DNA of 64,000 bases, taken from Marinobacter halodurans (lineage in GTDB: Bacteria > Pseudomonadota > Gammaproteobacteria > Pseudomonadales > Oleiphilaceae). The stretch is from assembly GCF_004327985.1 (NCBI RefSeq), contig NZ_SJDL01000018.1:1-64000 (forward strand). Reading direction: 5' to 3'. The first letter of the stretch is position 1. Each line of letters opens with the position of its first letter. The notes under the pieces are model-generated. The model did no database searches. It worked only from the letters and a program-made list of their open reading frames with translations, and was not told the DNA's origin. A program made the translations under genes and the position numbers. Below are positions 46,822-56,764 of this stretch, piece by piece.

Positions 46822-48114
46822 TCAGTCCTGGCGGGTGTACACCGCCTCCCCGTCGACCCAGGCCTGGTTCACCACGCCGGGCAGCTCGGTGCCCATCAGG
46901 GGTGCATGCTTGCCGACGGACAGCAGCGTCTCGGCCGTTGCTGTCCAGCGCGCCTGCGGATCGATCCAGCACAGGTCGGCCACCTGCCCCACCGACAGCG
47001 ACGGCGGCGTCAGCCCCAGCACCTGCGCCGGACCGGTCGTCAGGGCGCGGATCAGGGCGGGCAGCTCGAGCTCGCCCCGCTCCACCAGGATCAGTCCCAT
47101 GGACAGGACGCTCTCGACGCTGGACAACCCGGCCTCGGTGTCACCCAACGGCGCATTCTTGGCCGCCGGATCGTGGGGCTGGTGCTGGCTGACGATGGCG
47201 CCGATGGCACCGCTGCGCACGCCTTCGATCAGCCCCTGGCGATCCTCTTCGGAACGCAGCGGCGGCTGCAGGTGGTAGCGGCTGTCGAAATCGGCCAGCG
47301 CCTGCTCGGTAAACAGCAGGTGGTGCATGGCCACATCCGCCGTAACCGCCACACCGCGACTGCGGGCCTGGGCGACCATGTCGACACTGCGGGCGCAGGA
47401 CAGCTGGCTCAGGTGCAGGCGCACGCCGGTTTCCTCGGCCAGCAGGATCATCTCCATCACGGCGGCAGTCTCGGCCACCTCGGGAATGCCCAGCAGACCC
47501 AGGCGCGCCGTCACCAGGCCATCGTGGGCGAAGCCGTCCGCCGCCAAGGCCTGATTCTGTGGGTGCAGCATCAGGGTGATGCCGAAGGTCCGTGCGTACG
47601 CCATGCAGCGGCGCAGCACCCGGGCGTTGACCAGGGTCTCCGAGCCATTGCTCAGGGCCACACAGCCGGCGCCGGTCAGGCCCACCATGTCGCTCAGCAG
47701 CTCGCCGGACAGCCCCTTGGTCGCGGCGCCCAGTGGCAGCACCCGAATCGGCGCGTCACGCTCGGCGACATCGCGAATGAGGTGGGTGATGGCACTGGAA
47801 TCGTTGACCGGCGAGGAATCCGGAGCCGCGCAGACAGTGGTGAAGCCGCCACGCGCCGCCGCCCGACTCTCGCTGGCAATCGAGCCCTTCTGGCCGTTGC
47901 CGGGCTCGCGCAGGTTGCAATAGAGGTCGATAAAGCCAGGGGTCAGCAAGCCGCCCGCGGCGTCCAGAACCGAATCCGCCGCGGCGGCATCCGCCTCGCT
48001 GCCGGTGGCGGCTATGAGCCCATCCCGGATCAGTAGCGACTGCTGTTCGTCCCGACCGGTATGAGGGTCGATCACGCGGCCGTTCTCTATGCGCAGTGCC
48101 GGTGTGCTGCTCAT
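46822..48114 (-). CDS. pyrX: Inactive dihydroorotase homologue PyrC' (PyrX)
   Basis: A 430-residue amidohydrolase of the long dihydroorotase type, but its metal site is lost. The usual HxH after the first strand is Y65-C66-N67 ([12 protein letters not shown]). The SDDG aspartate region reads LSNGSE, and the C-terminal TDHAPH reads SQHQPH. In Pseudomonas a similar dead protein, PyrC', forms a complex with aspartate carbamoyltransferase (PyrB) and keeps it active. Here it overlaps pyrB by 4 bp, which fits. An active dihydroorotase must be elsewhere. Confidence 0.92.
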   Translation of the reverse strand: MSSTPALRIENGRVIDPHTGRDEQQSLLIRDGLIAATGSEADAAAADSVLDAAGGLLTPGFIDLYCNLREPGNGQKGSIASESRAAARGGFTTVCAAPDSSPVNDSSAITHLIRDVAERDAPIRVLPLGAATKGLSGELLSDMVGLTGAGCVALSNGSETLVNARVLRRCMAYARTFGITLMLHPQNQALAADGFAHDGLVTARLGLLGIPEVAETAAVMEMILLAEETGVRLHLSQLSCARSVDMVAQARSRGVAVTADVAMHHLLFTEQALADFDSRYHLQPPLRSEEDRQGLIEGVRSGAIGAIVSQHQPHDPAAKNAPLGDTEAGLSSVESVLSMGLILVERGELELPALIRALTTGPAQVLGLTPPSLSVGQVADLCWIDPQARWTATAETLLSVGKHAPLMGTELPGVVNQAWVDGEAVYTRQD

Positions 48115-49118
48115 GCCTGTCCCTCCGCATCCTGTCCACGCTGGGCCCGCTGCCCGCCCATCGCCATGGACATCACCGCCATGCGGATGGCAATGCCGTT
48201 GGTGACCTGGTTGAGGATCACCGAGCGCGGCCCGTCGGCCACGGCGGATTCGATTTCCACACCCCGGTTGATCGGACCGGGGTGCATGACGATGGCATCC
48301 GGCTTGGCGTAGGCCAGCTTTTCGGTGTTCAGACCGTACACTTTGTAGAACTCCCGCTCACTGGGCAGCAAGGCGCCTTCCATCCGCTCACGCTGCAGGC
48401 GCAGCATGATGATCACGTCGATGTCCTTGAGCCCCGAGCGCATGTCGTAGGCCACAGTGCAACCCAGGCTTTCCACGTCCGTCGGCAGCAGCGTGCTGGG
48501 GGCAATCAGGCGTACCTCTTCGGCACCCAGGACATTCAGCGCCTGGATCTGGGAGCGAGCCACCCGCGAGTGCAGGATATCGCCGACAATCGCCACTTTT
48601 AGCCCTTCGAAACCGCCCTTGTGCTGGCGAATGGTGAGCATGTCCAGCATCGCCTGGGTCGGGTGCGCGTGGCGGCCGTCGCCGGCGTTGATGATGGCCA
48701 CGCCCGGCGTCACCGACTGGGCGATGAAATGCGGCGCCCCGCTGCGGGAATGGCGCACCACGAACATGTCGCTGGCCATCGCTTCCAGGTTGAGCAGGGT
48801 GTCGGACAGGGATTCGCCCTTGGAGGTCGCCGAGGTGCTGATGTCCAGGTTCAGCACGTCCGCCGACAGGCGCTTGGCCGCCAGTTCAAAGGTGCTGCGG
48901 GTGCGGGTGCTGGATTCGAAGAACAGGTTCACCACCGTGCAGCCCCGCAGCAGCGGGACTTTCTTGATGCGGCGCTCGCCCACTTCGATGAAGGAGTCGG
49001 CGGTGTCCAGGATGCGGGTGAGCAGCTCCCGGTCGAGGCCGTCGATGGTCAGGAAATGGCGCAGCTGACCCTGGTCGTTGAGTTGCAGCGCGCGCGCTGA
49101 GGCGTCCGTTGTCGTCAT
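48111..49118 (-). CDS. pyrB: Aspartate carbamoyltransferase catalytic subunit
   Basis: A 335-residue ATCase, the first committed step of pyrimidine synthesis. The carbamoyl-phosphate site [19 protein letters not shown] is intact. The HPTQAML segment and [12 protein letters not shown] complete the active site. The N-terminus is about 20 residues longer than in E. coli PyrB, as in the Pseudomonas class in which PyrC' takes part. AGGAG lies upstream of the ATG at 49116-49118, 4 bp after pyrR. Confidence 0.96.
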   Translation of the reverse strand: MTTTDASARALQLNDQGQLRHFLTIDGLDRELLTRILDTADSFIEVGERRIKKVPLLRGCTVVNLFFESSTRTRSTFELAAKRLSADVLNLDISTSATSKGESLSDTLLNLEAMASDMFVVRHSRSGAPHFIAQSVTPGVAIINAGDGRHAHPTQAMLDMLTIRQHKGGFEGLKVAIVGDILHSRVARSQIQALNVLGAEEVRLIAPSTLLPTDVESLGCTVAYDMRSGLKDIDVIIMLRLQRERMEGALLPSEREFYKVYGLNTEKLAYAKPDAIVMHPGPINRGVEIESAVADGPRSVILNQVTNGIAIRMAVMSMAMGGQRAQRGQDAEGQA

Positions 49119-49122
49119 CGGA

Positions 49123-49650
49123 TCAGGCTCCTTTTGCCGGCGTTGCATCGGCCTGGCGCAGTTCCACGCTCAGCGGATCCGGGCCCTTGAGCTTGACCCG
49201 CTCATTGGCTTTCAGCGTCAGGGTCTGCCCCACCACGTCCGGCTGGATCGGCAGTTCCCGGGCGCCCAGGTCGATCAGCGTCGCCAGGATGATGCCGGCG
49301 GGGCGGCCGTAGTCAAAGATCTCGTTCATGGCAGCGCGGATGGTGCGCCCGCTCATGATGACGTCGTCCACCAGGATGATGTGGCGGTCCTCGGTCTCGA
49401 AAGGCAGATGGGAAGGCCGGACTTTCGGATTCAGCCCAATCCGGGAAAAGTCGTCCCGGTAGAAGGAGATATCCAGCTCACCAAAGGGCTCGTCCAGGCC
49501 CAGGCGCTTGTGCAGGATATCGGCGAGCCAGACACCGCCGGTACGGATGCCGATCAGTACCGGCTGCTCAATGCCACGCTCCCTGAGGAGGCGGCGCAGG
49601 CCCTGCTCGAGATCGTCGAGCAACGCGTCCACGTTCAGCAATGCCGTCAT
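49123..49650 (-). CDS. pyrR: PyrR bifunctional regulator / uracil phosphoribosyltransferase
   Basis: A 175-residue PRTase-fold protein with the PRPP loop [19 protein letters not shown]. PyrR either binds pyr mRNA to cause attenuation or has uracil phosphoribosyltransferase activity. No attenuator hairpin with a T-run was seen in the short 65-bp leader (49651-49715) before it. It is the first gene of pyrR-pyrB-pyrC'. Confidence 0.93.
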   Translation of the reverse strand: MTALLNVDALLDDLEQGLRRLLRERGIEQPVLIGIRTGGVWLADILHKRLGLDEPFGELDISFYRDDFSRIGLNPKVRPSHLPFETEDRHIILVDDVIMSGRTIRAAMNEIFDYGRPAGIILATLIDLGARELPIQPDVVGQTLTLKANERVKLKGPDPLSVELRQADATPAKGA

Positions 49651-49715
49651 TGTAGTCCCCCGTGCGAACAGCCGCGGTAGTCTACCACGAGGGCCATTGG
49701 AAGGTCAGCGCAGGC

Positions 49716-50138
49716 TCAGGCGGAGAACCAGGTCTCCAGGATGATCACCGCCGCCAGGTCATCGACGCCGTGGGTACCGAAATCGCGGGAGCCGCCCCGG
49801 GCCATGACCGCGCCCTTGGCTTCGAAGCTGCTGAGACGCTCATCGACCATTTCCACGGGATGATGGAAGCGGCCGTGCAAACGCTTGCCGAACTTGCGGG
49901 CGCGCAGGCACATCTCGCTCTCGGTGCCGTCCATGTTGAGCGGCAACCCCACCACGAACAGGTCGGGGCGCCACTCCTCCACCACCTTGGCAATCTCGTC
50001 CCAATCGGGCTGGCCATCCCGGGCCTTGAGCATCGCCACCGGCTTGGCGGTACCCAGCATTTCCTGGCCCACGGCGATGCCGATCCGGCGGGTACCGAAG
50101 TCGAATCCCATGACCCGGCGCTGGCCCACCTCAGGCAT
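49716..50138 (-). CDS. ruvX: Putative pre-16S rRNA nuclease RuvX (YqgF)
   Basis: A 140-residue RNase H-like nuclease. The catalytic motif VMGFDFGTRRIGIAVGQ and the second motif VDERLSSFEAKG are intact. YqgF matures the 5' end of 16S rRNA; it was earlier named a Holliday-junction resolvase. It overlaps yqgE by 8 bp. Confidence 0.94.
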   Translation of the reverse strand: MPEVGQRRVMGFDFGTRRIGIAVGQEMLGTAKPVAMLKARDGQPDWDEIAKVVEEWRPDLFVVGLPLNMDGTESEMCLRARKFGKRLHGRFHHPVEMVDERLSSFEAKGAVMARGGSRDFGTHGVDDLAAVIILETWFSA

Positions 50139-50688
50139 GGCCCACCGTGTCGGTCAACTGGTTCAGGTCGATGCCCATGGTGCGCAGGACTTCGGCATAA
50201 CGCTGGTCGCTCTCCACGCGGAACAGCAGGTCGTGATGGGCCGGGCATACCAGCCAGCTGCTGGTGTTGAGTTCCTCCTCAAGCTGGCCGGAGGACCAGC
50301 CGGAATAGCCCAGCGCCATCAGGAATTCGGACGGCCCCTCGCCTATGCCGATGGCCTCGAGAATATCGCGGGACGTGGTCATGGTGAGCTGATCGGTAAT
50401 CGCCATGGAACTCTGCCATTCGCCGAAAGGGCGATGCAGGATAAAGCCGCGCTCGGGCTGCACCGGGCCGCCCGCGTAGACTGGCTGGGTGATCTCGACG
50501 CCGTCCATGTCGAGCTGCTCCAGCACTTCCCCGACGGAAATATCCAGCGGCCGGTTGATCACCAGCCCCATGGCCCCCTCGTCATTGTGCTCACACATGA
50601 AGATCACGGTCCCGTGAAAACCCGGGTCCTCGAGATAGGGCGAAGCCACCAGCAGGCGGTTGCGGAGTGAATCGTCAGCAGTTGTCAT
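50131..50688 (-). CDS. yqgE: YqgE/AlgH family protein
   Basis: A 185-residue protein of the UPF0301 family (LLVASPYLEDPGFHGTVIFMCEHN, GAMGLVINRPLD, ALGYSGWSSGQLEEEL). In Pseudomonas the homologue AlgH was linked to alginate control, but its molecular role is unsettled. The start at 50686-50688 is chosen because the conserved part begins there; no clear ribosome-binding site is seen. Confidence 0.92.
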   Translation of the reverse strand: MTTADDSLRNRLLVASPYLEDPGFHGTVIFMCEHNDEGAMGLVINRPLDISVGEVLEQLDMDGVEITQPVYAGGPVQPERGFILHRPFGEWQSSMAITDQLTMTTSRDILEAIGIGEGPSEFLMALGYSGWSSGQLEEELNTSSWLVCPAHHDLLFRVESDQRYAEVLRTMGIDLNQLTDTVGHA

Positions 50689-50762
50689 AGGATCTAGTAT
50701 TCGTGCGGATGCGCGCCGGTGCAAGCCTGGAAACGTGACAGGCCGCCGCCGGCAACGCGGGA

Positions 50763-51626
50763 TCAGCCGGAAGACAGGCCCCGGCGCTGGAATGACCAGG
50801 TACGGATAATTTCCAGTTGGTCGAACTGGTCGCGCATTTTCTGGGAAAACGGGGCAAAGGGGGCGGACAGCCGCACGATCCGGATGGCGGCGTCATCCAG
50901 CACCTTACTGCCGGAGGAGTTCAGGATCTGGACGTCCTTCACGCTGCCGTCCTTCTGCAGCACCACCACCATGCGCAGGGAACCGTATATCCCGGCGCGA
51001 CGGGCCTCCGGCGGGTAGTTGAGGTTGCCTACGCGGGTCACCTTGCTGACCCAGTTCTGGACATACCAGGCGTTGTCGGATTTGAGCGTGGAGGCCGCGG
51101 TCACCCGCTTGATCCGCGGCTTCCTGGCATAGGCGCGCTGCTGCTGGTCCAGGCGGGCCTCGAGACTGGCGATCTCCAGACTGCGGTCCATCAGGCTCTC
51201 TTTCTTCACCGGAGCCTTGTCCACCGGTTTTTCCTTCTTCTCTTCCTGCGCCGCCGGCCGTGACTTGGCCGTGGTGGTGACCACCTGTTTCTCAGGCCGG
51301 GGCTTGGGTTCCGGCTGGGTCTGCTGCACCGGACGGGGCTGGACGGGCTTGACCTGGCTGTTCTGTACCGGCGCCTGGTGCGTGGTGGTCAGCTCCTGCT
51401 TCTCCTGCTCGGTGCCGCTGCCTTTCTGGTTGGTCTGGGCGAGGAAATCGGCTTTGTCGGGGGCTTTTTTGTCATCGTGCTGGGCCAGGGTGATTTCCAG
51501 CGTCTCGGCGGCCGGTGCCGGGTCGTCCGGGGCAAACGAAATCCCCAGCACGATGACGGCATGAAGCGCCAGTGCCATAAAAAAGGTAAAGGAAAACCGA
51601 TCGAAATCACTGACCTGGACAGCCAT
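50763..51626 (-). CDS. tonB: TonB-family energy transducer
   Basis: A 287-residue protein. It has an N-terminal membrane anchor (about 13-35, including FFMALALHAVIVLGISFAP) with the conserved His of TonB. A Gln/Pro/Lys-rich spacer (55-135) follows, then a coiled-coil segment and the C-terminal TonB domain with NLNYPPEARRAGIYGSLRMVVVLQKDG. It transfers proton-motive energy to outer-membrane receptors. exbB and exbD are not adjacent. The start ATG at 51624-51626 is preferred over a GTG 9 bp upstream. Confidence 0.9.
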   Translation of the reverse strand: MAVQVSDFDRFSFTFFMALALHAVIVLGISFAPDDPAPAAETLEITLAQHDDKKAPDKADFLAQTNQKGSGTEQEKQELTTTHQAPVQNSQVKPVQPRPVQQTQPEPKPRPEKQVVTTTAKSRPAAQEEKKEKPVDKAPVKKESLMDRSLEIASLEARLDQQQRAYARKPRIKRVTAASTLKSDNAWYVQNWVSKVTRVGNLNYPPEARRAGIYGSLRMVVVLQKDGSVKDVQILNSSGSKVLDDAAIRIVRLSAPFAPFSQKMRDQFDQLEIIRTWSFQRRGLSSG

Positions 51627-51810
51627 GCTCGCCACTTAATCAACCACTGACCACTGCATGAGACGCGAAGGTGCGACAGGACACACCTTCAGATGAGGTC
51701 CCAAGTTTGCTGCCTTCGCCCGCGCTTGTCCATCCTGCGCACAAAACGTCACAGGATGTAACCAGGGGGAGGTGGGCGCATTCACCGCCTGCGCTCCTCC
51801 CCAATCGGCC

Positions 51811-52755
51811 TCAGAGCCGCGCTTCGATGGCGTCCAGCAACTGGGACGAAATATCGATCCCGAACTCACGATCCAGCTCACGCACGCAGGTCGGGCTGGT
51901 GACGTTGATCTCGGTGAGGTAGTCGCCGATCACATCGATGCCGACGAAAATCAGCCCTTTCTCTTTCAGCGTGGGCGCTATGCGTTCGCAGATCTCCCGG
52001 TCGCGCTGGGTCAGCGGCCGCCCCTCGCCCCGGCCACCGGCCGCCAGGTTGCCCCGGTTCTCGCCCTGGGACGGAATGCGCGCCAGCGCATAGGGAATCG
52101 GCTCGCCGTCGATCATCAGGATGCGCTTGTCGCCGTCCTTGATGTCCGGCAGGAATTTCTGCGCCATGATCTGGTGGTTGCCGTCGTTGGTCAGGGTCTC
52201 GATGATCACGCCCAGGTTGGCGTCGCCTTCCTTCACCCGGAAGATGGATTTACCGCCCATGCCGTCCACCGGTTTCATGATCACATCGCCGTGCCGGGTG
52301 TAGAACTCCCGCAGGCGGTCGGCGGAGCGGGTCACCACCAGCGGCGGCGTACAGTCGATAAAGCGGGTGGCGAACAGCTTTTCGTTACAGTCGCGCAGCG
52401 CATTGGGCGGATTGACCACCAGGGCCCCCTGGTCGGCCGCCGCATCGAGGATATAGGTGGCCATCATGAACTCCCGGTCCACCGGCGGATCCTTGCGCAT
52501 CAGGATCACATCCAGCTCCCCCAGGGCCATCTCGAATTCATCGCCAAAGCTATACCAGTCTTCGGGATCCATGCGGACGGTCAGCTCGCGTACCCGGGCG
52601 CGGGCTTCGCCGCCGTCCAGGAAGAGGTCGGGCTGTTCCATGTAGATCAGTTCCCAGCCCCTCTTCTGGGCCGCCCACAGCATCGCCAGCGACGTGTCCT
52701 TCTTGTAGTGGATGTCCTGGATGGGATCCATGACGATACCGAGTCTGACTGTCAT
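51811..52755 (-). CDS. gshB: Glutathione synthetase
   Basis: A 314-residue ATP-grasp ligase that adds glycine to gamma-glutamylcysteine. Start MTVRLGIVMDPIQDI, ATP-grasp segments KPVDGMGGKSIFRV and GDKRILMIDGEPIPYALARIPSQGENRGNLAAGG (partly quoted by position 205-235) and the metal site GDYLTEINVTSPT are typical. The 460-bp gap to divergent pilG is its promoter region. Confidence 0.96.
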   Translation of the reverse strand: MTVRLGIVMDPIQDIHYKKDTSLAMLWAAQKRGWELIYMEQPDLFLDGGEARARVRELTVRMDPEDWYSFGDEFEMALGELDVILMRKDPPVDREFMMATYILDAAADQGALVVNPPNALRDCNEKLFATRFIDCTPPLVVTRSADRLREFYTRHGDVIMKPVDGMGGKSIFRVKEGDANLGVIIETLTNDGNHQIMAQKFLPDIKDGDKRILMIDGEPIPYALARIPSQGENRGNLAAGGRGEGRPLTQRDREICERIAPTLKEKGLIFVGIDVIGDYLTEINVTSPTCVRELDREFGIDISSQLLDAIEARL

Positions 52756-52942
52756 AACGCGACTTCAACCTCTTTCTGGAAACAGGAACGGGTCAGCAGA
52801 GCAGCCCGACGCCCAGGTGCTATGCTGGCAGGCACAGCGGGCGCTTCCGGCGCGGGACCGATAGTAGTGCACAGGCATTCAGTATGCATTACCCAAAACT
52901 GCCGAATCACTACGCAAAAGCCGGCCCCACAAGCCCTCTTGT

Positions 52943-52998
52943 AAGCATAAGAGTACATTTGGTCACAAACTTATGCTTTTTCTCAAGCGACCTATAAT
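52943..52998 (+). promoter_or_regulatory. Candidate pilG promoter with inverted repeat
   Basis: TATAAT at 52993-52998 is a perfect -10 sequence, about 220 bp before pilG. The -35 region (TTATGC, 52971-52976) lies inside the right arm of a perfect 9-bp inverted repeat: AAGCATAAG (52943-52951) and CTTATGCTT (52970-52978), with an 18-nt spacer. A protein bound there could block or activate this promoter. Nothing else is seen in the 462-bp gap. Confidence 0.5.
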
Positions 52999-53217
52999 CT
53001 ATAAATAGTCAGGCTTTATAGAACGCCCCTTGAATGTGTGTTAAAAAGGCCCGTCAAATCTCCCGCTGGTCTCGTAAACCGGTCTGACGGCGCCAACGAA
53101 GCCGGGCTGGAAGCAAGGCCAGCTGCCGACTCGACTGTATGACCGGCTGGAATAGCCAGAGTGGTTCGAATCGGAGCTGAACAACAACGATCCTGTAGAG
53201 CGCAAGGCTGTTGGATA

Positions 53218-53610
53218 ATGGATGACAACTTCGAAAACCTGAAGATTATGGTGATTGACGATAGCAAGACGATTCGTCGCACCGCCGAAACCCTTCTCAA
53301 AAAGGTTGGCTGTGAAGTCATCACCGCAACGGATGGATTCGATGCCCTGGCCAAGATTGCCGACACCCAGCCTGACATCGTGTTCGTCGATATCATGATG
53401 CCCCGCCTGGACGGCTACCAGACCTGCGCCCTGATCAAGAACAACTCCGCGTTCAAGAAGACTCCCGTCATCATGCTTTCCAGCAAGGACGGCCTTTTCG
53501 ACAAGGCCAAGGGACGTATAGTCGGTTCCGACCAGTACCTGACCAAGCCCTTCAGCAAGGACGAACTGCTGAACACCATACGTCAGTATGTTCCCACGGC
53601 GGAACAGTAA
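53218..53610 (+). CDS. pilG: Twitching-motility response regulator PilG
   Basis: A 130-residue single-domain CheY-like protein. Acidic pocket D14-D15, phosphoacceptor D58 (FVDIMMPRLDG) and K110 (YLTKPFSK) are in place. In Pseudomonas PilG promotes pilus extension and raises cAMP through FimL and CyaB. The ATG at 53218 starts MDDNFENLKIMVIDDSKT, which matches PilG; longer reading is rejected because the added residues are not conserved. It leads the pilGHIJK-chpA operon. Confidence 0.95.
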   Translation: MDDNFENLKIMVIDDSKTIRRTAETLLKKVGCEVITATDGFDALAKIADTQPDIVFVDIMMPRLDGYQTCALIKNNSAFKKTPVIMLSSKDGLFDKAKGRIVGSDQYLTKPFSKDELLNTIRQYVPTAEQ

Positions 53611-53643
53611 ACCGATTAATACAACGCATTTATCGAGGAACTC

Positions 53644-54006
53644 ATGGCCCGCATCCTGATTGTCGACGACTCCCCGACCGAGGTTAAGAAAATCTCCAGC
53701 ATCCTGGAAAAGCACCAGCACGAAGTGCTCTCCGCGGACAACGGTGCCGATGGCGTCGCCAAGGCTCGTGCCGAGCAACCGGACCTGGTCCTGATGGACG
53801 TCGTCATGCCCGGGCTCAACGGTTTCCAGGCAACCCGTCAGCTGACCCGCTCACCGGACACGGCTTCCATCCCCGTGGTGATCGTCACCACCAAGGATCA
53901 GGAAACCGACCGCGTCTGGGGGACCCGTCAGGGTGCCAAGGGTTATCTGGTCAAACCCGTCAACGAAGATGAGCTGATCAAGACCATCAACAGTCTGATC
54001 GCCTGA
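53644..54006 (+). CDS. pilH: Twitching-motility response regulator PilH
   Basis: A 120-residue CheY-like protein with D8-D9, phosphoacceptor D52 (LVLMDVVMPGLNG) and K104 (LVKPVNEDE). PilH opposes PilG and is thought to act as a phosphate sink or to promote retraction. GAGGAA lies 5 bp upstream of the ATG, and it follows pilG by 33 bp. Confidence 0.95.
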   Translation: MARILIVDDSPTEVKKISSILEKHQHEVLSADNGADGVAKARAEQPDLVLMDVVMPGLNGFQATRQLTRSPDTASIPVVIVTTKDQETDRVWGTRQGAKGYLVKPVNEDELIKTINSLIA

Positions 54007-54025
54007 CCGTTCCTATGGAGTAAGC

Positions 54026-54571
54026 ATGTCCGCCCAGGCTGCCCCCTTTGCCGTACTGACGGATATCGCCCGGCGTAGCAAGGCTCTCGCTTCGGGCCTG
54101 CCGGCCCAGCAGGAAGCCATCGAACTGTGGAACGGTATCGGCTTCACGCTGGCTGGACAGCGCTACGTCGCTCCCATGGGCGAGGTTGTCGAAATTCTTC
54201 ACGTCCCCCGGTACACCCATATACCGGGGGTTCGTCCATTTATGCTGGGTGCGGCCAACGTCCGCGGCCGGCTGCTGCCCCTGATTGATCTCGCCCACTT
54301 CTTCGACCTGGGCCGCAGTTCCCGCAGTCACCGGGAACGCCGTGTGCTGGTCATCGAGCGGGGCGACCTGTTTAGCGGACTGGTCGTCGACAGCGTCTCA
54401 GGCATGCAGTATTTCGCGCTGGAAAGCTTCACCGAAGATCCCGCGCAGATTCCAGACATCGTTCAGCCTTTCGTCCAGGGAGGCTATCGACGCAACGAAG
54501 AAACCTGGAACGTCTTCTCGACCTTCGCCTTGATGGACGATGAGCGTTTCCTGGATGTTTCTCAATGGTGA
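54026..54571 (+). CDS. pilI: CheW-like adaptor PilI
   Basis: A 181-residue CheW-domain protein (GIGFTLAGQRYVAPMGEVVEIL, VRPFMLGAANVRGRLLPLIDLA, VVDSVSGMQYF). It links the PilJ receptor to the ChpA kinase. GGAG lies 5 bp upstream of the ATG. It lies 19 bp after pilH. Confidence 0.93.
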   Translation: MSAQAAPFAVLTDIARRSKALASGLPAQQEAIELWNGIGFTLAGQRYVAPMGEVVEILHVPRYTHIPGVRPFMLGAANVRGRLLPLIDLAHFFDLGRSSRSHRERRVLVIERGDLFSGLVVDSVSGMQYFALESFTEDPAQIPDIVQPFVQGGYRRNEETWNVFSTFALMDDERFLDVSQW

Positions 54572-54648
54572 TCAGGACGGCAGGGCCTGCTCACTGAATC
54601 CCCAGACCCGAAGGACCAACTTGCCGACATAAGGCCGGGAGCCAGAAA

Positions 54649-56721
54649 ATGAAGAAAAGAGCCGGAAGATTCAATGCGGGTCAGGGTGCCAACAAACTGG
54701 TTGGCGGCCTGATCGGTGCATTGATCGTACTGACCGTCCTGCTCGTTGCTGTGCTGTTCATCATCAACCGCGACAGCCGCCACGACCAGGAATACATCGC
54801 CCACGCCAGTGAGCTGCGGGTCCTATCACAGGAGATCGCAAAGAACGCCTCGGAAGCGGCCGGCGGCACGCCGGAAGCCTTCGACCAGTTGCAGAGCTCC
54901 CGTGACCAGTTCGCCAAACTCTGGGGATACCTCACCGAGGGCCATCCGGAGACCGGCCTGCCGCCGAGCGACCTGGCTGCCAAGAGCGGCGTACAGGCCG
55001 ACTGGAACGCCGTTCGTGAACGGGCCGACACCATCATCTCCACCCGCAAGGCGGTACTGGGCCTGCACAAGGTCGCCCAGACCCTGAACGAGAACATCCC
55101 CCAGTTGCAGGTGGAATACGACGATATCGTCCAGATCCTGCTCGACAACAACGCCCCGGCCGAGCAGGTCGCCCTGGCCCAGCGCCAGTCCCTTCTGGCG
55201 GAACGGATCGTGCGCTCGGTTAACAACGTCCTCTCCGGTGACGAAGACGCGGTCATCGCCGCCGACCGTTTCGGTCGCGACGCCAAGCTGTTCGGTCGCG
55301 TCCTTGACGGCGAGACCAATGGCAACGCTGCCATGGGCATCTCCAAGGTAAAGGATGACGACGCCCGCTACGGTCTGGACGCGGTTTCCGAACTGTTCGA
55401 GTTCGTCTCCCAGAACGTCGACGCCATCCTCGACGCCTCGCCGGACCTGTTTACCGTCCGCCGCGCGTCTAACGAGATCTACCAGAGCTCCCAGGCCCTG
55501 CTGAACGAAACCTCCACGCTGGCCGACCAGTTCCGTGACCAGGCCGACTCACGCCTGATCAGCCCGGCGCTGGCCTACATCCTGCTGGCTGCCCTGGCGG
55601 CCGTTATCGTGGTGATCGGCCTGACCATCTACCGGACCTCCCAGGCACGACTGGCTTCGACCCAGGACCAGAACGAACAGAACCAGAACGCGATCCTGCG
55701 ACTGCTGGACGAGCTGGCCGACCTGGCCGATGGTGACCTGACCACCGAGGCCACGGTAACCGAGGACTTCACCGGCGCCATCGCCGACTCCATCAACTAC
55801 GCGATCGACCAGATGCGCGGGCTGGTACAGTCGATCCGGGGTACCGCCGTCCGAGTCTCCTCAGCCGCCCAGGAAACCCAGGCGACTGCGATGCACCTGG
55901 CCGACGCCTCCGAGCACCAGGCCCAGGAAATTGCCGGTGCCTCCGCGGCCGTGAACGAAATGGCCGTGTCCATCGACCAGGTTTCCTCCAACGCCGCCGA
56001 ATCCTCCGCGGTTGCAGAGCGGTCGGTTGCGATCGCGAAGAAAGGCGCGGAAGTGGTACAGAACACCATCCGCGGCATGGACAACATCCGTGAGCAGATC
56101 CAGGAAACCTCCAAGCGGATCAAGCGACTGGGTGAATCCTCCCAGGAAATCGGCGACATCGTATCCCTGATCAACGACATCGCCGACCAGACCAACATCC
56201 TGTCCCTGAACGCCGCGATCCAGGCCTCCATGGCCGGTGACGCGGGTCGGGGCTTCGCGGTGGTTGCGGACGAGGTTCAACGCCTTGCGGAACGCTCCTC
56301 TGCCGCCACCAAGCAGATTGAAGCCCTGGTCAAGACGATCCAGTCCGACACCAACGAGGCGGTTATCTCCATGGAGCACACCACCGCCGAGGTGGTCCGT
56401 GGTGCCCGTCTGGCCCAGGATGCGGGTGTTGCCCTCGAGGAAATCGAGAACGTATCGATGAACCTCGCGGAACTGATCCAGAACATCTCCAACGCGGCTC
56501 GCCAGCAGGCGTCGTCCGCGGCTCACATCTCCAACACGATGAACGTTATCCAGGAGATCACCTCGCAGACCTCCTCCGGTACCAACGCGACGGCCAGGTC
56601 GATCGGTAACCTGGCCGAAATGGCCGGTGAGCTGCGTTCCTCCGTTGCCGGCTTCACGCTGCCGGAGGAAGATCTGCCGGAAGAAGAAGAGGAAGACAGC
56701 GACGTTCCCGTAGTGAGCTGA
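54649..56721 (+). CDS. pilJ: Pilus chemoreceptor PilJ
   Basis: A 690-residue methyl-accepting protein. Helix 1 is at about 17-40 (LIGALIVLTVLLVAVLFII) and helix 2 near 302-325. The periplasmic part between them has two PilJ-type helical bundles. The cytoplasmic signalling domain has the tip DIADQTNILSLNAAIQASMA and EVQRLAERSSAATKQI. The acidic C-terminal tail (about 673-690) has no CheR-docking pentapeptide. It senses surface contact or pilin subunits in Pseudomonas and signals to ChpA through PilI. Confidence 0.95.
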   Translation: MKKRAGRFNAGQGANKLVGGLIGALIVLTVLLVAVLFIINRDSRHDQEYIAHASELRVLSQEIAKNASEAAGGTPEAFDQLQSSRDQFAKLWGYLTEGHPETGLPPSDLAAKSGVQADWNAVRERADTIISTRKAVLGLHKVAQTLNENIPQLQVEYDDIVQILLDNNAPAEQVALAQRQSLLAERIVRSVNNVLSGDEDAVIAADRFGRDAKLFGRVLDGETNGNAAMGISKVKDDDARYGLDAVSELFEFVSQNVDAILDASPDLFTVRRASNEIYQSSQALLNETSTLADQFRDQADSRLISPALAYILLAALAAVIVVIGLTIYRTSQARLASTQDQNEQNQNAILRLLDELADLADGDLTTEATVTEDFTGAIADSINYAIDQMRGLVQSIRGTAVRVSSAAQETQATAMHLADASEHQAQEIAGASAAVNEMAVSIDQVSSNAAESSAVAERSVAIAKKGAEVVQNTIRGMDNIREQIQETSKRIKRLGESSQEIGDIVSLINDIADQTNILSLNAAIQASMAGDAGRGFAVVADEVQRLAERSSAATKQIEALVKTIQSDTNEAVISMEHTTAEVVRGARLAQDAGVALEEIENVSMNLAELIQNISNAARQQASSAAHISNTMNVIQEITSQTSSGTNATARSIGNLAEMAGELRSSVAGFTLPEEDLPEEEEEDSDVPVVS

Positions 56722-56764
56722 TAGCAGGGGTGCAAGTGACGACGCCGGATAGCACGGCCGAATC

